From Dermacentor variabilis (lineage: Eukaryota > Arthropoda > Arachnida > Ixodida > Ixodidae): DNA of 64,000 nucleotides. Under the pieces are notes generated by a model. That model was not told where the DNA came from. It ran no database searches and worked only from the letters and a program-made list of their open reading frames with translations. Positions 43,430 to 55,470 of this stretch are shown here, piece after piece. Every line of letters begins with the position of its first letter. Position 1 is the stretch's first letter. The translations under genes were made by a program, and so were the position numbers. The DNA is taken from NCBI RefSeq assembly GCF_050947875.1, contig NW_027460390.1:1860001-1924000 (forward strand). The letters run 5' to 3'.

Positions 43430-44670
43430 ACGTAGGGACGACGATGGAGCGTCAAAGGTGGTGTGCCGACGACAGCATAACCGACAATGACATGACGATT
43501 CCGAAATGATAATGATAGTATAAGGACGATTGCTTGAAAACAAAGGTATAACGACGACGGCAAGACGACAAAAGCATGACCAAGCTACACTGACGATAAT
43601 GACATGACCACGACGGCACGGCGACGACAGTATGACAACAGATGCATATAACAGCGACTGTCTGAAGACGACGCAGTGACGAAGATGGCATGACAACAGC
43701 GACATATCAGGATTGAATGACGACACCATGATTATCATAGAATGTCAAACAAGGAACGTAATCGGACCGACACAGCCGGTATGACTAGAACGCCATAACG
43801 ACAACGGGATGACGTTGTGAAGTGACAAGGATGGTGCCATGGCGACATGGCAGGCAAGGATGGTGCCAAGGCATGCCATGGTGACATTGGCATGCCAACG
43901 GCTTTGTGACGACGGCGGCATGACGACGAATGTATAACAACGAATGCTATACGGCGACTGTATGATGACGACGCAGTGTTGTTGGGATGCAGATAATGGC
44001 ATGAGGACAATGGTATAAGTTCGAATGCGCGATGACGACTACGTCACGAAGACTGTATGACCATGAGTATGTGAAGGCGATGGCGGGACGATGACAGCAT
44101 GGCAAAACTAGAATGACGACTATCACATGACCACGAGAGCCCCGCGGCAGTATGACAACGAATGCGAGACAAATGTTGATGGCGCGATAATGACGGCATG
44201 ACGAGAGTCGGATTACAATCCTGCAATGATGACAATACAAGAATCATAACGACATCCCTACCAGGAGCACATTCCTAGTAGCCGGTGGTATTAGACAATT
44301 CGCGTAGCTGGGTCAGTGTACAGGGCGTGACGACGACTGCATGGCGAGAGTCGGAAAGCGAAGCTTTAATGGCGACGCTGAAATGACCACGACGGCCTCA
44401 CGACGATGTTATGACAACAAATCTATGACGTCTGTGTAAGGATGATGGCGTGACGACGACGGCATGACAAACCTGGAACGACGACAATGCAACGACCACA
44501 ACGGCGCCAAGGCCGTGAGCACGTACCTAGTGGCACAAGTTGTCAGATTACTCGGGCCACTGTATCGGCGTAAAAGGCATGACGATGACTGCAGGACGAG
44601 AGTTACATGATGAAGCTTTAATGGCCACGATGGAGTGACCGAAGCGACATCACGGCTACGCTACGAGCAC
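43430..44670 (+). repeat. TGACGACG-type satellite, unit B
   Basis: Homologous to 2115-3640 but lacking the MITE. Open frames across it are artefacts of the repeat, being Ser/Val/Met/His-rich and frame-independent. From 44671 to 45012 I see no gene. Confidence 0.8.
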
Positions 44671-45012
44671 ATACTTTGTGGCCGTAGCTTAGATTGGGCG
44701 GCACTGTCTTCAGGCAGTCGCTGTCATCGATCCAATGACATACTCTCTTCGCCATGCTGTCGCAGCCGCGTAACTTGGGCTACTGGATCGGCGTAAGAGG
44801 CTAGACAGATATATAGACATATAAGCTCAAAACGCGCGAAGAAGACAAAGAATGCTAACCTCATTAAAACACAGTTTTCCTGAAATGCGAGATCGCGTTA
44901 CTTGCTTTGAGAATTAACAGCAATCCCACCATGTCACAAGTGAGTGAATATTTAATTTGAGGGTATTCAGTGAAACAACGAGCATTTTTCTTTCTTGAAT
45001 GTCGGCGTGTGT

Positions 45013-45657
45013 TCAGTCCTCGTACACGTTGACTACGATATACTTGAATGTATATCTAATGAGTTGAAGCGGAATTTTGCAGTGTGCACAACACTTTTCT
45101 CCTCCAAAACACGAAAAAGAATGCTTCCCCTCTTTCAGCCGCGAGCACTGCTCCTCCAAATAGCGCATGTAGTTCATCGAAACATCCGTGTTAAAAGCGA
45201 GGAACTCCCTGAGGTTCCACACCACACGTGTCATATCGTACTCTGCGGTGTGCGACTTGCAATGTGCACGAAGCACGAACCAAGTATGGCCCTTGGTGGA
45301 CTTGTCCAGAACATCTACCACCGTGATCAACTAGCTTGCGGTCTACGCTGCCTCAGAGACAACGTCCAACTGGGCGCGAACAAGCCTCGGCAGTGCGATG
45401 AGCATCCTAAGCAGCATGTCTCGCCCGCGAACGCCGTATACTGCGACACTTTTTTGGTCCTTGCAGTCGTGCACCAAGTTGAAGGCATACTGGCTGAGCG
45501 TTCTGGCACTGATGGTGACGTGAGGGAGCTTCTTTCTGGATTTTTGCCGGAGATGTTTGGTGTTCTTCCATGTGGAGCTGTTGAACATCAAAGGGTTCGT
45601 CGAATTCTCTCGGCGTTCTGAACAGGGAGTCGAACCGCCAGGTTCCGCACTCCCCAT
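45013..45657 (-). pseudogene. Out-of-frame C-terminal part of the F-box gene (unit B)
   Basis: The +1 frame from 45657 reads KKLPHVTISARTLSQYAFNL and MLLRMLIALPRLVRAQL. It hits TAG where A has GAG (VSEAA followed by a stop, near 45343). The same frame continues beyond the stop as ITVVDVLDKSTKGHTWFVL and NYMRYLEEQCSRLKEGKHSF to 45013. B lacks the 4-base insertion of A, so the two copies carry different secondary lesions. Confidence 0.72.
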
Positions 45658-46405
45658 CCACTGAAAGGATCCGGAGCTTGAGGAAAGACTGACGTACCTG
45701 TGCCACCGTCACGTCGTTCTCGTTCCAAACGCTGCCGATCTGGAGTAACTTCAGGTTTGGACGTGCCTTAGACACGTGCAGCAATCCGCCTGTGAATATA
45801 CGAGTTACTGAGAGGCATGCCAGATGATGCAGTGATTCGATGCACCCCCATGTGCTTCTATGGCGTACCCGATCCGAGTTGATATCCAGTCGTTCAAGAA
45901 AAGGACAGCTGGCGTATAGCTGTCGAAGAATGCCGTCCTCGATGTGGACTTCTCGCGAAGTCAAGAATACTTTCAGGTATTTTAAGCTCTGGAGAAGGCG
46001 TACGTCATCTGGCAGCAGCGTATCACTTCCACGCAACGCCACGGCGGTAACGGACTCGCAGATTCGCACAATGATTGGCATGCTGCGATGTGAGGGCCCT
46101 CGGCAAGGTATCACCAGCTCTTTCACCAGTTTGAAGTGCGTCGAGCAAGGAGCGATGTCTTCTACGTAGATAATTGCAGAGACATTAAGCTTGCGGTTCA
46201 GGGTGACTCTGTTTAGGCCCTCGTCCACTGGATGCTCTCTTTCCATGTCCCGCAGGTTGATACGCACCGCTGTCCAGAGGCAAGGGTCGAAGGCTAACCT
46301 CTTCCATCGCTCGTACACCTGGGCTATTGTCGCCAGCCAGAGTTGCGGGAGGTAAGCGAATATCTTGAGGACGAGTTCAACTGGGAGGTCGTCAAAGTGC
46401 AACAT
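45407..46405 (-). CDS. F-box protein, 332-codon frame, C-terminus frameshifted (unit B)
   Basis: Paralogue of 4302-5300, same length and about 90% identical in protein. It starts FDDLPVELVLKIFAYLPQLW and ends with the same improbable tail, so the frameshift was inherited from before the duplication. In 740 bases I counted about 27 differences from A, about 20 of them amino-acid changing. That ratio is near neutrality. The F-box core residues are unchanged apart from I19L. Probably a pseudogene, or a truncated F-box protein if transcribed. Confidence 0.7.
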   Translation of the reverse strand: MLHFDDLPVELVLKIFAYLPQLWLATIAQVYERWKRLAFDPCLWTAVRINLRDMEREHPVDEGLNRVTLNRKLNVSAIIYVEDIAPCSTHFKLVKELVIPCRGPSHRSMPIIVRICESVTAVALRGSDTLLPDDVRLLQSLKYLKVFLTSREVHIEDGILRQLYASCPFLERLDINSDRVRHRSTWGCIESLHHLACLSVTRIFTGGLLHVSKARPNLKLLQIGSVWNENDVTVAQVRQSFLKLRILSVDGECGTWRFDSLFRTPREFDEPFDVQQLHMEEHQTSPAKIQKEAPSRHHQCQNAQPVCLQLGARLQGPKKCRSIRRSRARHAA

Positions 46406-46799
46406 CTTCTTCTTCTTCTTCCTTCAAAATTCTGGCACGTAACCACGAGGAGGAGATTGGCCATGGCACTCAATGGAAACATAGCGTCAACTTCTTGCTT
46501 CCTGTTAAGTTATTGATCTGTACGATCCATATTTAATTAGTAGTGAATATAACTTATTTTTCTGTTCCCGTTTCTCGAATAGTCATGCCAATTTTGCCGA
46601 AGATACTATATTACGAAAACAACGCCATTAAGTGTTAATAATGAGGAAAATGTGCTTAACATGAGAGTCTCCCAGTCGCAATGACGTACTCATGCACAAT
46701 ACGACACACTTCCTTTCGGGCTCGACCAGGGGTACTTGCCCCAAAAGATAACATGTTAATCACCGAGAGAGGAAGGCCCATACGCGACAGGGGTTGCTT

Positions 46800-47440
46800 A
46801 AAGTAGGTCTACCTTTCGGAATTATATTTTCGGAGAAAGTGGAGGAAATGGTACGGTGATTGTATATCCCCACATGATGCATAAAGGTACGATGCCGCGA
46901 TCCCACACCTACTCATGAACAGATTTAGTTGAGGTATTCGACATCGTAATAGTGTAATGGAAACTTCGCATTGCCGAGACGGACAAGACCGAACATTCCA
47001 GGGGAAGGGTAAATGTTCGTAATCCGGTGCAGCAACGAGGGGGCTCATTTTTTTTCTACCTAGGACTTGTTGTCGCCACGGGAACCTTGTCACCGTTAGC
47101 AGAGTAAGGATGGGTATAAAGAAACTCACTGCCTCCAAGCGCTGCCTTTGCCAAGCTGTCTGTAATCTCATTGAGTGCTAGTCCACAATGTCCAGGTATC
47201 CACAAAATCGGATTGTGTAGCGATCGGTGCAATGATGAATTATTTGTGCTTTCCATCGACGTAAGAACTGACAGGCTATCTGCGAGCAATCTTGTGCGAC
47301 ACATTTTTTAAAATTTTGTATACGGCCAAGCATATGGCCATGAATTCGGCCACATAAAATTGGAGTGTAATCGGGAAGACGGATAGCAAAGCTCCATGAC
47401 AGTGTTTGAGAGCAAATGCCTATCGTTGATTTTTGACCTT
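46800..47440 (-). pseudogene. LINE remnant with RNase H domain (unit B)
   Basis: Homologous to 5700-6450. The frame 47304-47056 reads LLADSLSVLTSMES and WIPGHCGLALNEITDSLAKA, and is slightly better preserved than in A. The C-terminal Cys/His part follows at 47171-46809 (YASCGDIQSPYHFL). Confidence 0.7.
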
Positions 47441-48167
47441 TTTATTAGGCGTCCGTGGACACTGCATTTTATGATGGACTACCTTCCAAATACTAATTCA
47501 AAGACTAGCGTTTTCTTGTCTATGAAATTAGCATTACTTGGAAAGCGCAACATGGCCGCGCTGATTCAGCGTTCCTCTTCTACCTTTTCTTTGACCCCTA
47601 GCGCTTTCGTATTATCAAATATTTTTACGAGAGCGATATCTGGGTGCTCTTATTCCTTAATGAGGAAATAAACTATAAATTGTCACTGGTGTGCCAGAGA
47701 ATGTTTACTTTCACTATATCGTGTTGCATAGGTGCCGACTACCTCTAGAGTTTTCCGGGAGGAGGGGGGCTCAGCTCACTACGGACGATGTCGGTGCCTC
47801 CGCCCTGCCCCCCCCCCCCCCGCGCACGCGCACACATACACACGCCAATAGTGCCATAGCGAGAGCTTTGTCACCCACATCATTTCAGGTTGTTTTCGTC
47901 CTTCCTCGACCTTTTCACTTGAAATTTTACTGGGGCTAATCGCTTACTGCATAATTGTTGGCGCGGATGTGCAAGGCTTTTAATTCATAATTTCGCTTTA
48001 TTTCTGCAAATCCTTACAATAGGAGGACCCGGGCATTAGAAGATCTAGCGGCGGCTCTCTCATCCGTATTTTCTCACTTCAACATTGTTTTAAGTTTCCA
48101 CACAATATATACATACACAATATATATGAATATACACACAGGACAAAGCTTATATATTTCAAAGAAG
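47441..48167. other. No gene seen
   Basis: Collinear with 6451-7064. It holds a C-rich and CA-rich tract (47805-47845) and no protein-like frame. Confidence 0.45.
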
Positions 48168-50560
48168 TCATCGTCATCATCAGCCTGTTTTATGTCCACT
48201 GCAGGACGAAGGCCTCTCCCTGCGATCTCCAATTACCCCTGTCCTGCGTCAACCGATTCCAACTATAGAGCCCGCGAATTTGCTAATTTCATCGCTCCAC
48301 CTAGTTTTTTGTCGTCCTCGACTGCGTTTTCTTTCTCTTGGTGCCCCTTCTGTAACCCTAATGTTCCAACGGTTATCTAACCGGCGCATTACATGATCTG
48401 CCCAGCTCCATTTTTTCCTCTTGATGTCAATTAGAATATCGTCTATACCTGTTTGCTCTGTTATCCAAACCGCTCTCTTTCTGTCTCTTAACGTTATGCC
48501 TAGCAAACTTCGTTCCATCACTTTTTGCGCGGTCCTTAACTTGTTCTCAAGCTTCTTTGTCAGTCTCAAAGTCTCTGCCCCATATGTCAGCACTGGTAAA
48601 ATGCTCTGATTCTAAGCCTTCCTTTTCAATGATAATGGTAAGCTTCCAGTCAGGAGCTGGCAATATCTGCCGTATGCCATCCAACCCACTTTTATTCTTC
48701 TGTGAATTTCCTTCTCATGATCAGGTTTCCTGTGATTAATATACCTAAGTAAACGTACTCCTTCACAGACTCTAGAGGTCGACAAGCGATCCTGAACTCT
48801 TGTTCCTTTGCCCGGTTATCTATAATTATCTTTGTCTTGTGCATATTGATCTTCAACCCCACTCTTACACTCTCTCTGTTAAGGTCCTCATTGATTTGTT
48901 GTAATTCATCTGCATTGTTGCTGAATAGAACATTGTCACCGGCAAACCGAAGGTTGCTGAGATACTCGCCGTCGATCTTTACTCCTATGCCTTCCCAGTT
49001 TAATAGCTTGAATACTTCTTCTAAGCACGCAGTGAATAGCACTGGATAGAATTAAGGTAGCTGTAGAACCTCTGTAGATGTTTTCCAAGGCATTTACGTA
49101 AGCGTTCTGTACTGCTTGATTACGTAATGCCTCTATGACTGCTGGTATCTCTACTGAGTCAAATGCCTTTTCGTAATATATGAAAGCCATATAGAGAGGC
49201 TTATTGTACTCTGCGGATTTCTCGATAACCTGGTTGATGATATGGATGTGATTCATTGTAGAGTATTCCTTCCTGAAGCCAGACTGTTCCCTTGGTTGAC
49301 TAAAGTCCAGTGTTGCCCTTATTCCATTGGATATTATTTTGGTAAATATTTTATATAACACTGGGAGTAAGCTAATGGGACTATAATTTTTCAATTATTT
49401 AACGTCTCCCGTTATGTGGATTAGTATAAAGTTTGGATTCTTCCAGTCTTCTGGAACCCTTGCAGTCAATAGACACTTCGTATAATGAGCCGCCAGTTTT
49501 TCAAGCATTATGTCTCCTCCATCTTTGATTAAATCGACTGTTCTTCCATATTCTCCTGGTTATCTTCCTCGGTTCATGTCTTGCAAGGCCCTTCTGACCT
49601 CATCGCTAGTTATAGGAGGAGTTCCTGTATCCTGTTCATTACTGTTTCGAACAGACGTATCTTGCCTCATCTGCGTACTGTACAGGTCAGTATAGAATTC
49701 TTCCGCTGCCTTTACTATATCTTCGAGATTGCTGATGATATTACTCTGCTTATCTTTCAGTGCATACATCTTGGTTTGTCCTATGCCAAGTTTCTCACCG
49801 ATTTGATGCTGCATTCATTTTTTACGGCTTCTTCAGTCTTTCTCACGTTATAGTTTCGAATATCCCTTATTTTCGCCTTGTTGATCAGTTTTGACAGTTC
49901 TGTGAATTCTATCTCTTGAGTTGGACACTTTCATTCTTTGTCGTTTCTTTATTAGGTCCTTTGTTACTTGGGAGAGCTTGTCTACTGGTTGCCATGGCGC
50001 CTTGCCTCCCACTTCAATTGCTGCCTCTGAAGCCAACCGAGTTACGGTGTCATCATTAGCTCTATGTCATCATCATCTCTCTCTTCTAAGGCTGCATATA
50101 TGTTTGCAAGTACCAGCCTGACTTCGTCTACTTTTACACTTACTGCCTCTAGGTTGACCTGTTTCTTCTTGACCAATTTAGCTCTTTGAGGTTCACCTCA
50201 ATTCACCTCAATTTTTACAAATTGAGGTGAATCCTAGCCCTCACTAACCTATGATCACTGCACTTTACTCTACCTACCACTTCTACATCCAGCACTATGC
50301 TGCGATCAGCAGAAAGTATGAAGTCAAATTCATTTCTTGTTTCACCATTAGGGTTTTTCCAGGTGGACTTTCTGTTGCTACGCTTCCTCAAAAAGGTGTT
50401 CGTTATTCGAAGCTTATTCGTTTCTGTGAATTTTACCTGCATCTCTCCTCTAGCGTTCCCAGAATCGACGCCGTAGTTGCCAATTGCTTGTTCACCAGCA
50501 TGCTTTCTCCCCACTTTTGCATTGAGGTCGCAAATTACTACAGTATATTGAGTTAGCCAA
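48168..50560 (-). mobile_element. 5'-truncated RTE-like LINE, RT core deleted (unit B)
   Basis: Same element and truncation point as 7065-9500. The endonuclease end reads YTVVICDLNAKVGRKHAGEQ (about 50555-50500), with linker 50036-49560 and RT pieces 49394-48936 and 49042-48692. About 85 bases are missing near 49043, removing the RQGDTIS block. FADD reads FAGD. The C-terminal frame 48593-48249 (LTYGAETLRLTKKLENKLRT, WSWADHVMRR) is more complete than in A. Confidence 0.82.
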
Positions 50561-50906
50561 TTAAATAAATAGAGGTAAATAGAGGTAGCCAATCAAAGAA
50601 AATATATTTCTAAAGGTATGGATAGCCTATGCCTAGAGAATGAACACGTTACTGTATGTTCACGACGCTTCAAATTGCTTTGCGTGCTTTTTCGCCCATG
50701 AAATAAAACCTATATACTTCAGTGACCCCTTCGGCAGACTCTTTTATCAATGTTGTGTGATATGCACGTGAATGTTGTGTCTCAGTATTGCTTCTCTTTC
50801 CGGTAAGCAATGCTAACGACTGATGAAAAACAAACGTTTCTAATAATTTCCACATTTATTAGGGGCGGAAACATTGTCAGTTGCATGCAAAGGTCATAAA
50901 TAGATA

Positions 50907-53541
50907 CAGGGTGTCCCAATTAACTATCATGCAGCTAGATAAAAAAGAGCGATGCGTTACTCGAAGGAAACCTAGTGCATATGGTTTCCGGTACAGTGGA
51001 GTAGCTGCCAGTAATTTTTTCGTTACTGAGATTTATATAGGTAACCTAACTAATTATCTAACTCGAGACGTACTATCCTAACTATCAAAGTGTCAATAAG
51101 GCATTTGAATGCACAGCAAAGGGACATCTAATTGCAGTACATTCAGCGACTTCCTAATTGTGTATATTTTTTTCCCGACTGATAAACCCCGCTTAATATG
51201 AAGAATACCACGTGGCTGCGCTCCCACACGGATCATAAAGCCGCGCCCTCGAACAGGCTCCCTCTGAGTCATCCAGAATGAAATAAAGGAAATTAAGGAA
51301 AATATCACGGCCTTATCCGCCGCGCCCCAGCCGAAGAAGCACGTCGCGTTTGCTGTTAGTTGGGAACAAGCTGTGATAGCTGTTGTTTTAGCGTAAATAA
51401 AGCGCACGGATGTTTTTTTTGTCACAAAACGTATCAACGCAAAAGCGAATCGACAACGTCAGTGCAAAGGTTTAAAGATGCGTTTTGTTTCGTCCCATCC
51501 GTCAAGTCTTTCTCTATAATGAGCAGAAGGTAAACATGATCCTTGCCATGGCATCTGCAAATGGCAACAAGAGGAAGGCCGCAAATATATATATCAGTCA
51601 TGGAAGTGTGGCGGTAGACCAAACACATCGACTATCGTCAGAAATTATGAAAACCTGAGACAAACAGGCAGCTTCAACAAATAGTGGCGGAGGACTCCAT
51701 CTCTCAGTCTTAGCCTACGCACGGATGTTCCAGCAATTATGGCCTCAAACGATAATGGGAGCGTGCGTGACGCGGCCGCCCAGGTACCAATTTCCAAGTC
51801 ACCAGTTGGGAGAATTCCAAATGGCGGCCTTTCACTCTTAGCACCTTAGCCAGCAACGATGCTTGGAAGACAGGGACCTCCAGAATCGTCTAGATTTGTT
51901 GAATTGGGTTCTCACAAAAGCCGATTACCCACCGGACTTTTTGAAGAACATCATGTGCTTATTCTAGCCAGTTTATGCAGAAACGGCCAGATAAGTTTGC
52001 TTAATGCACACTATTGGAAGGACTCCAATATACACTGGCTAAGGCGCAATCGGCACCAGTACCAGTGGTCCCTAAATGTGTGGTTCGGAATTTACGCCGG
52101 TGCTATAATCGGTCCCATCTACTTCGATCACACACTGACTCGACAGCGTTACTTGAAGGAAATACTTGAAGGAGTGGTGGATGAGTTTGTCAGCGACTTC
52201 CCGCTGTCACGTCTTCCACTTCTGTGGTCAGCAAGATGGGGCGCCAAGCACACAGTAGCAGCCGAGCACGAAACTGGCTGGATGCGACTTTTTATGCGCA
52301 ATAGATTGGAAGGAACGGGCCTGTAAATTGGCCGGCTAGGTCACCCGAGTTCTCTCCGCTCGATTTATTTCTTTGGGTTTATGAGAAAGATCGCGATTAC
52401 ATGATCGAGAGAGACGTCAGATTAGTTCAAGGCAAGGATAACGGATGTCTGCCGTAGAATTCCGGGGTCGGTCATCAAGAAATCCACTGAAGATGTGATA
52501 AAACGCACACAGTACTCACACTATACACAGTACTCAGACACAGCACACAGACGTTTTCGAACACGTCTTCTAGGCTGGTGTTCAACGGAGCTTACGAATT
52601 CATAGATAATAAGCGCGCACTGAAATCTGATGGGCTTCTTTTTGTCCTTTTTGTGCAGACATCCTGATTGCTAATTCGGCTCATTAAGAAGTGGTATATT
52701 TACTTGAACGCATCGGTTTTGCCTTCTCTCTACACGTTTGTCGCTTCGGGCTCTGTTTATTTCGCTTTTATTTTTTGAGACGAATCTGTTTTTGCAGCAC
52801 GTATACACTGTCACGAAACATAAAATGGTCACTTTAATTTGGCTTTGGTCTGAAGCATGTTTCTGGCGCGAAATATAGTTTCGCACGTACTCTTTCGATG
52901 CGGTGCAAGCAAAGCCGGATTTTGAATCATTCCATGTCTATATGCTTGCTTGATACCTATGATTGCTTTTGGCATTTCGTGAGTGGCCAGAGTGGCGCTT
53001 CGACCGCGTTATCAAGGGCTTTTGTTATCAGTGTGATCAGTCGACCTTGAGAGAGGGATAATACGTGTGACGTAGAAGGAATAGCTGGAAAGCCGCGAAA
53101 CCTGCTGTTGGCGCTCCTTCCGTACCATAATCAAGGTGATGCGCTGTCTCTTCGGGTTTGCGGCAGGCAATACAGTTGCTTTCAATCAACTTATTTGAGG
53201 GCACTGATTTGTGATGTGGGCGGGAGCGCACTCACGTAGTATTTTTCTTACTTCGGGAGGTTTCTTTGCCAGTCGGAAAAAATTGTACGTAATTAGTCCG
53301 TCGCTGAAAACAACGCAGTTAGATGTCATTTTGAGGTGCCTACACATGCCCCATTGACACTTTGAAAATGAGGACAGTACTTCTCGAGTTGGATAAATAT
53401 TCCAATTACCGAATTAAATCTCAGTGACGAAATAATTGCTGGCGGCTACTCCACTGCACTGGAAATATGCACTAGATTTTCTCCGAGTAACGCAACTGCT
53501 CTTTTTTTTATGTTTTGGTGCAAGATAATTGGGGAACATTG
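50907..53541. mobile_element. Tc1/mariner-superfamily element (unit B)
   Basis: Counterpart of 9848-12516, again with TA on both sides (50905-50906 and 53542-53543) and inverted termini starting CAGGGTGTCCC and CAATGTTCCCC. About 34 bases shorter than the A copy through small indels. Confidence 0.85.
51859..52326 (+). pseudogene. Decayed Tc1/mariner-type transposase (unit B)
   Basis: From about residue 38 the frame matches the A copy (NVWFGIYAGAIIGPIYFD, RYLKEILEGVVDEFV). The start is shifted into another frame by an indel near 51955. QQDGAP is out of frame at 52229-52246, as in A, so this lesion is older than the duplication. Confidence 0.78.
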
Positions 53542-53738
53542 TATAATTCACTCACTAACCGAATTCAGGCCAAGCCGGATTCACTTGAAATCAGAAGCAA
53601 CAGCAGTCATGTGCAGCAGCGCTTGTACTCGGACTCACACAAAAGAGAGAGAGAGAGAGAGAAAGAGGCTGCAGTTTCGCCTGAAAGGCGAAACAGTATT
53701 AGTGATAGCCAGGTGTGCGACAATTACACGAAGGAACA

Positions 53739-53858
53739 TTAAGAGGACTCAGGCTGTGAAATTCAACTGTCTCCTACTATGAGGTCTTCTATATCCTCAT
53801 ATAACGCTGTCACTTCGCTCAATTCTTCGAGGTCACACGAAGTTTCTTCAAGTGCAAG

Positions 53859-53862
<4 letters not shown>
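53739..53862 (-). pseudogene. Last 41 codons of the Gypsy protease frame (unit B)
   Basis: The sequence matches 12706-12832 (CDLEELSEVTALYEDIEDLI) up to the point where the TA run begins. It is the only trace of the 2.3-kb gag-protease fragment in B. Confidence 0.82.

Positions 53863-53922
<60 letters not shown>
53861..53922. repeat. TA microsatellite at an 18-kb deletion junction
   Basis: A pure TA run of about 60 bases stands where unit A has 12834 to about 29403 of transposon sequence plus a LINE. The left side (AGAAATATA) aligns with A at 12830, where A has AGAAATATAAAG. Confidence 0.93.
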
Positions 53923-53925
<3 letters not shown>

Positions 53926-54071
53926 GCTCGGAAAGCAAACATCAACATCCAGGTCATCAACGGTTTCGCCGAATTTCGAGCCAATACCCTTGATAGCTGC
54001 GGTTGCACTACAGCGGTCATGCAGACCCTTCACCTCAATGTTGTTCAATATCTGATACTGCTGAAGTTCGT

Positions 54072-54302
54072 CTATCTGAACTTGAAGTCTCTAGTTTTCG
54101 TGCTCAAGCTATGTGTGTGTTTTTTACCCTCAAGCTTCTTCATATCCAGCTTCAGCTCCTTAATATCTCTCTCAACTATAGCCACGCTGTCGCTGGTGTC
54201 CGAACAGTACTTTACTCTCTCCTTGAGGGAGCGAATTTCAACGCGAAGTTCCTTTCGGAATTCCTCAAACTGCTTCACGATTTCCTTGATTTCTTTAGAC
54301 AC
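54072..54302 (-). pseudogene. Coiled-coil ORF1-like frame (unit B)
   Basis: A 76-residue frame reads KEIKEIVKQFEEFRKELRVE then SLKERVKYC and IVERDIKELKLDMKKLEG. It is a regular heptad coiled coil such as LINE ORF1 proteins use to trimerise. It is not followed by an RNA-binding domain. A distinct LINE RT fragment begins at 54424 on the same strand, across a rearrangement junction. Confidence 0.5.
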
Positions 54303-54423
54303 AGCTCACAATAGACAGCCCACAGGCACCACAAACAAGACACCCAGAAGCTGTGTTCGGAAGCGGTGTTTTAGGTGCAAGCAATAAGCAAAGAGCAGTA
54401 ACAGTAGGAACGGTAGGAACAAA

Positions 54424-55053
54424 AACTGTTCCTACCACAAATTCATTTTTGCGCAGTGTTGTGTTTATACACTGAGTTAGTTCTAGCACTGCTGATGATG
54501 TTGATCGATTGGCTCGGAATCCATGTTGCGAATCTGTAAGAAGCTTGTTTGCGCTTAGGTAGTGTTTTAATTGAGCCGCAATGACCTTCTCAAATACAGT
54601 ATTTAGATTGCTGACCACAGAGATAGGTCGATAGCTTCCAGGGTCATTGATGTCACCACCTTTACGCAGAGGAGAAACTCCTCCGATCTTTAAAATGTCA
54701 GGGTATGTGCCTGGGCTCGTGGAGTTATTATTTTTGTAAGCACCGGCGCAAGAACATAAATGTCTTCTTTCAAAGATTTTTCGGTAATGTCATCGTAACA
54801 AGCAGCTTTGTAGCAACGCATGCCATAATATAGTCGAGGTTACAGTATGCTTGTCCACTTGTTCCAAGCGAAACGTACTAGCGATGACCGGGATATTGAA
54901 ATTGTTCTTTCTGACTGGAATACAATCAGCTAACTCTGGACCAATGCTAGTAAAGTATACCTTAAAGGTTTTGGCATATTTGGCATCAACCTGTTCAGGG
55001 GTGATTTGCTTTTTAACCGGCTCATCAATTACACCTCTTACAACCTCCCACAT
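54424..55053 (-). pseudogene. N-terminal RT fragment of a CR1/Jockey-type LINE (unit B)
   Basis: Homologous to 33300-33930. Pieces read MWEVVRGVIDEPVKKQITPE (55053-54790) and NTVFEKVIAAQLKHYL with DSQHGFRANRSTSSAVLEL (54618-54424). The rest of the LINE, with the catalytic core, is deleted at about 54424. Confidence 0.78.
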
Positions 55054-55129
55054 TTTTTTTTAGTATTGAATTGTGCTTGTTGCATTAACAAAGTGTTGTA
55101 TTCTTTTTTTCCGCCTCCGGATTACGGCC

Positions 55130-55470
55130 ACGACGTGGTCACGTGACATGGTCCTGGCCCGTACCATGTCTTGCGCCAAGTGCCCGATGTCACATGTGAA
55201 ATCACGCCTCTCGATTCCACCACGTCTCGACCTTCCGCCGATGTCGTCCACGTCACCCGCCTCGAGCGATGCCACTCGGGCGATCGAGCGAGCACCGGGA
55301 CGGCGCATTCACCGCCGGGGTCCATGTGACCAAGCACAGCCAGAGATGAAGCTTAGCACCGAAGTCGACGACGCTCGATGATGTCGCGCGGACTGGCTTC
55401 CACCATTGTGTGCCAGTGAATACTTTGTAAATACCCCGTAAATATATATTAAACCTCTCTTCTCCCCGCA
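55130..55470 (+). pseudogene. Gypsy integrase C-terminus and LTR-like tail (unit B)
   Basis: Counterpart of 33996-34360. It encodes CPMSHVKSRLS in one frame and the ADVVHVTRLERCHSG region in another, then the same A/T-rich polyadenylation-like end (AAATATATATTAAACC). Confidence 0.68.

Larger units (their letters stand above)
40508..44600. repeat. Candidate foldback-type element at the A/B junction
   Basis: Two satellite arms of about 1.2 kb in inverted orientation (40508-41790 and 43430-44600) surround a core of about 1.6 kb. This is the architecture of foldback elements, whose long inverted repeats are built of short direct repeats. The same arrangement begins at 61274 and runs off the window. 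The right half is also visible at the window start. No transposase is seen. Mobility is inference; the inverted arrangement is observed. Confidence 0.5.
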
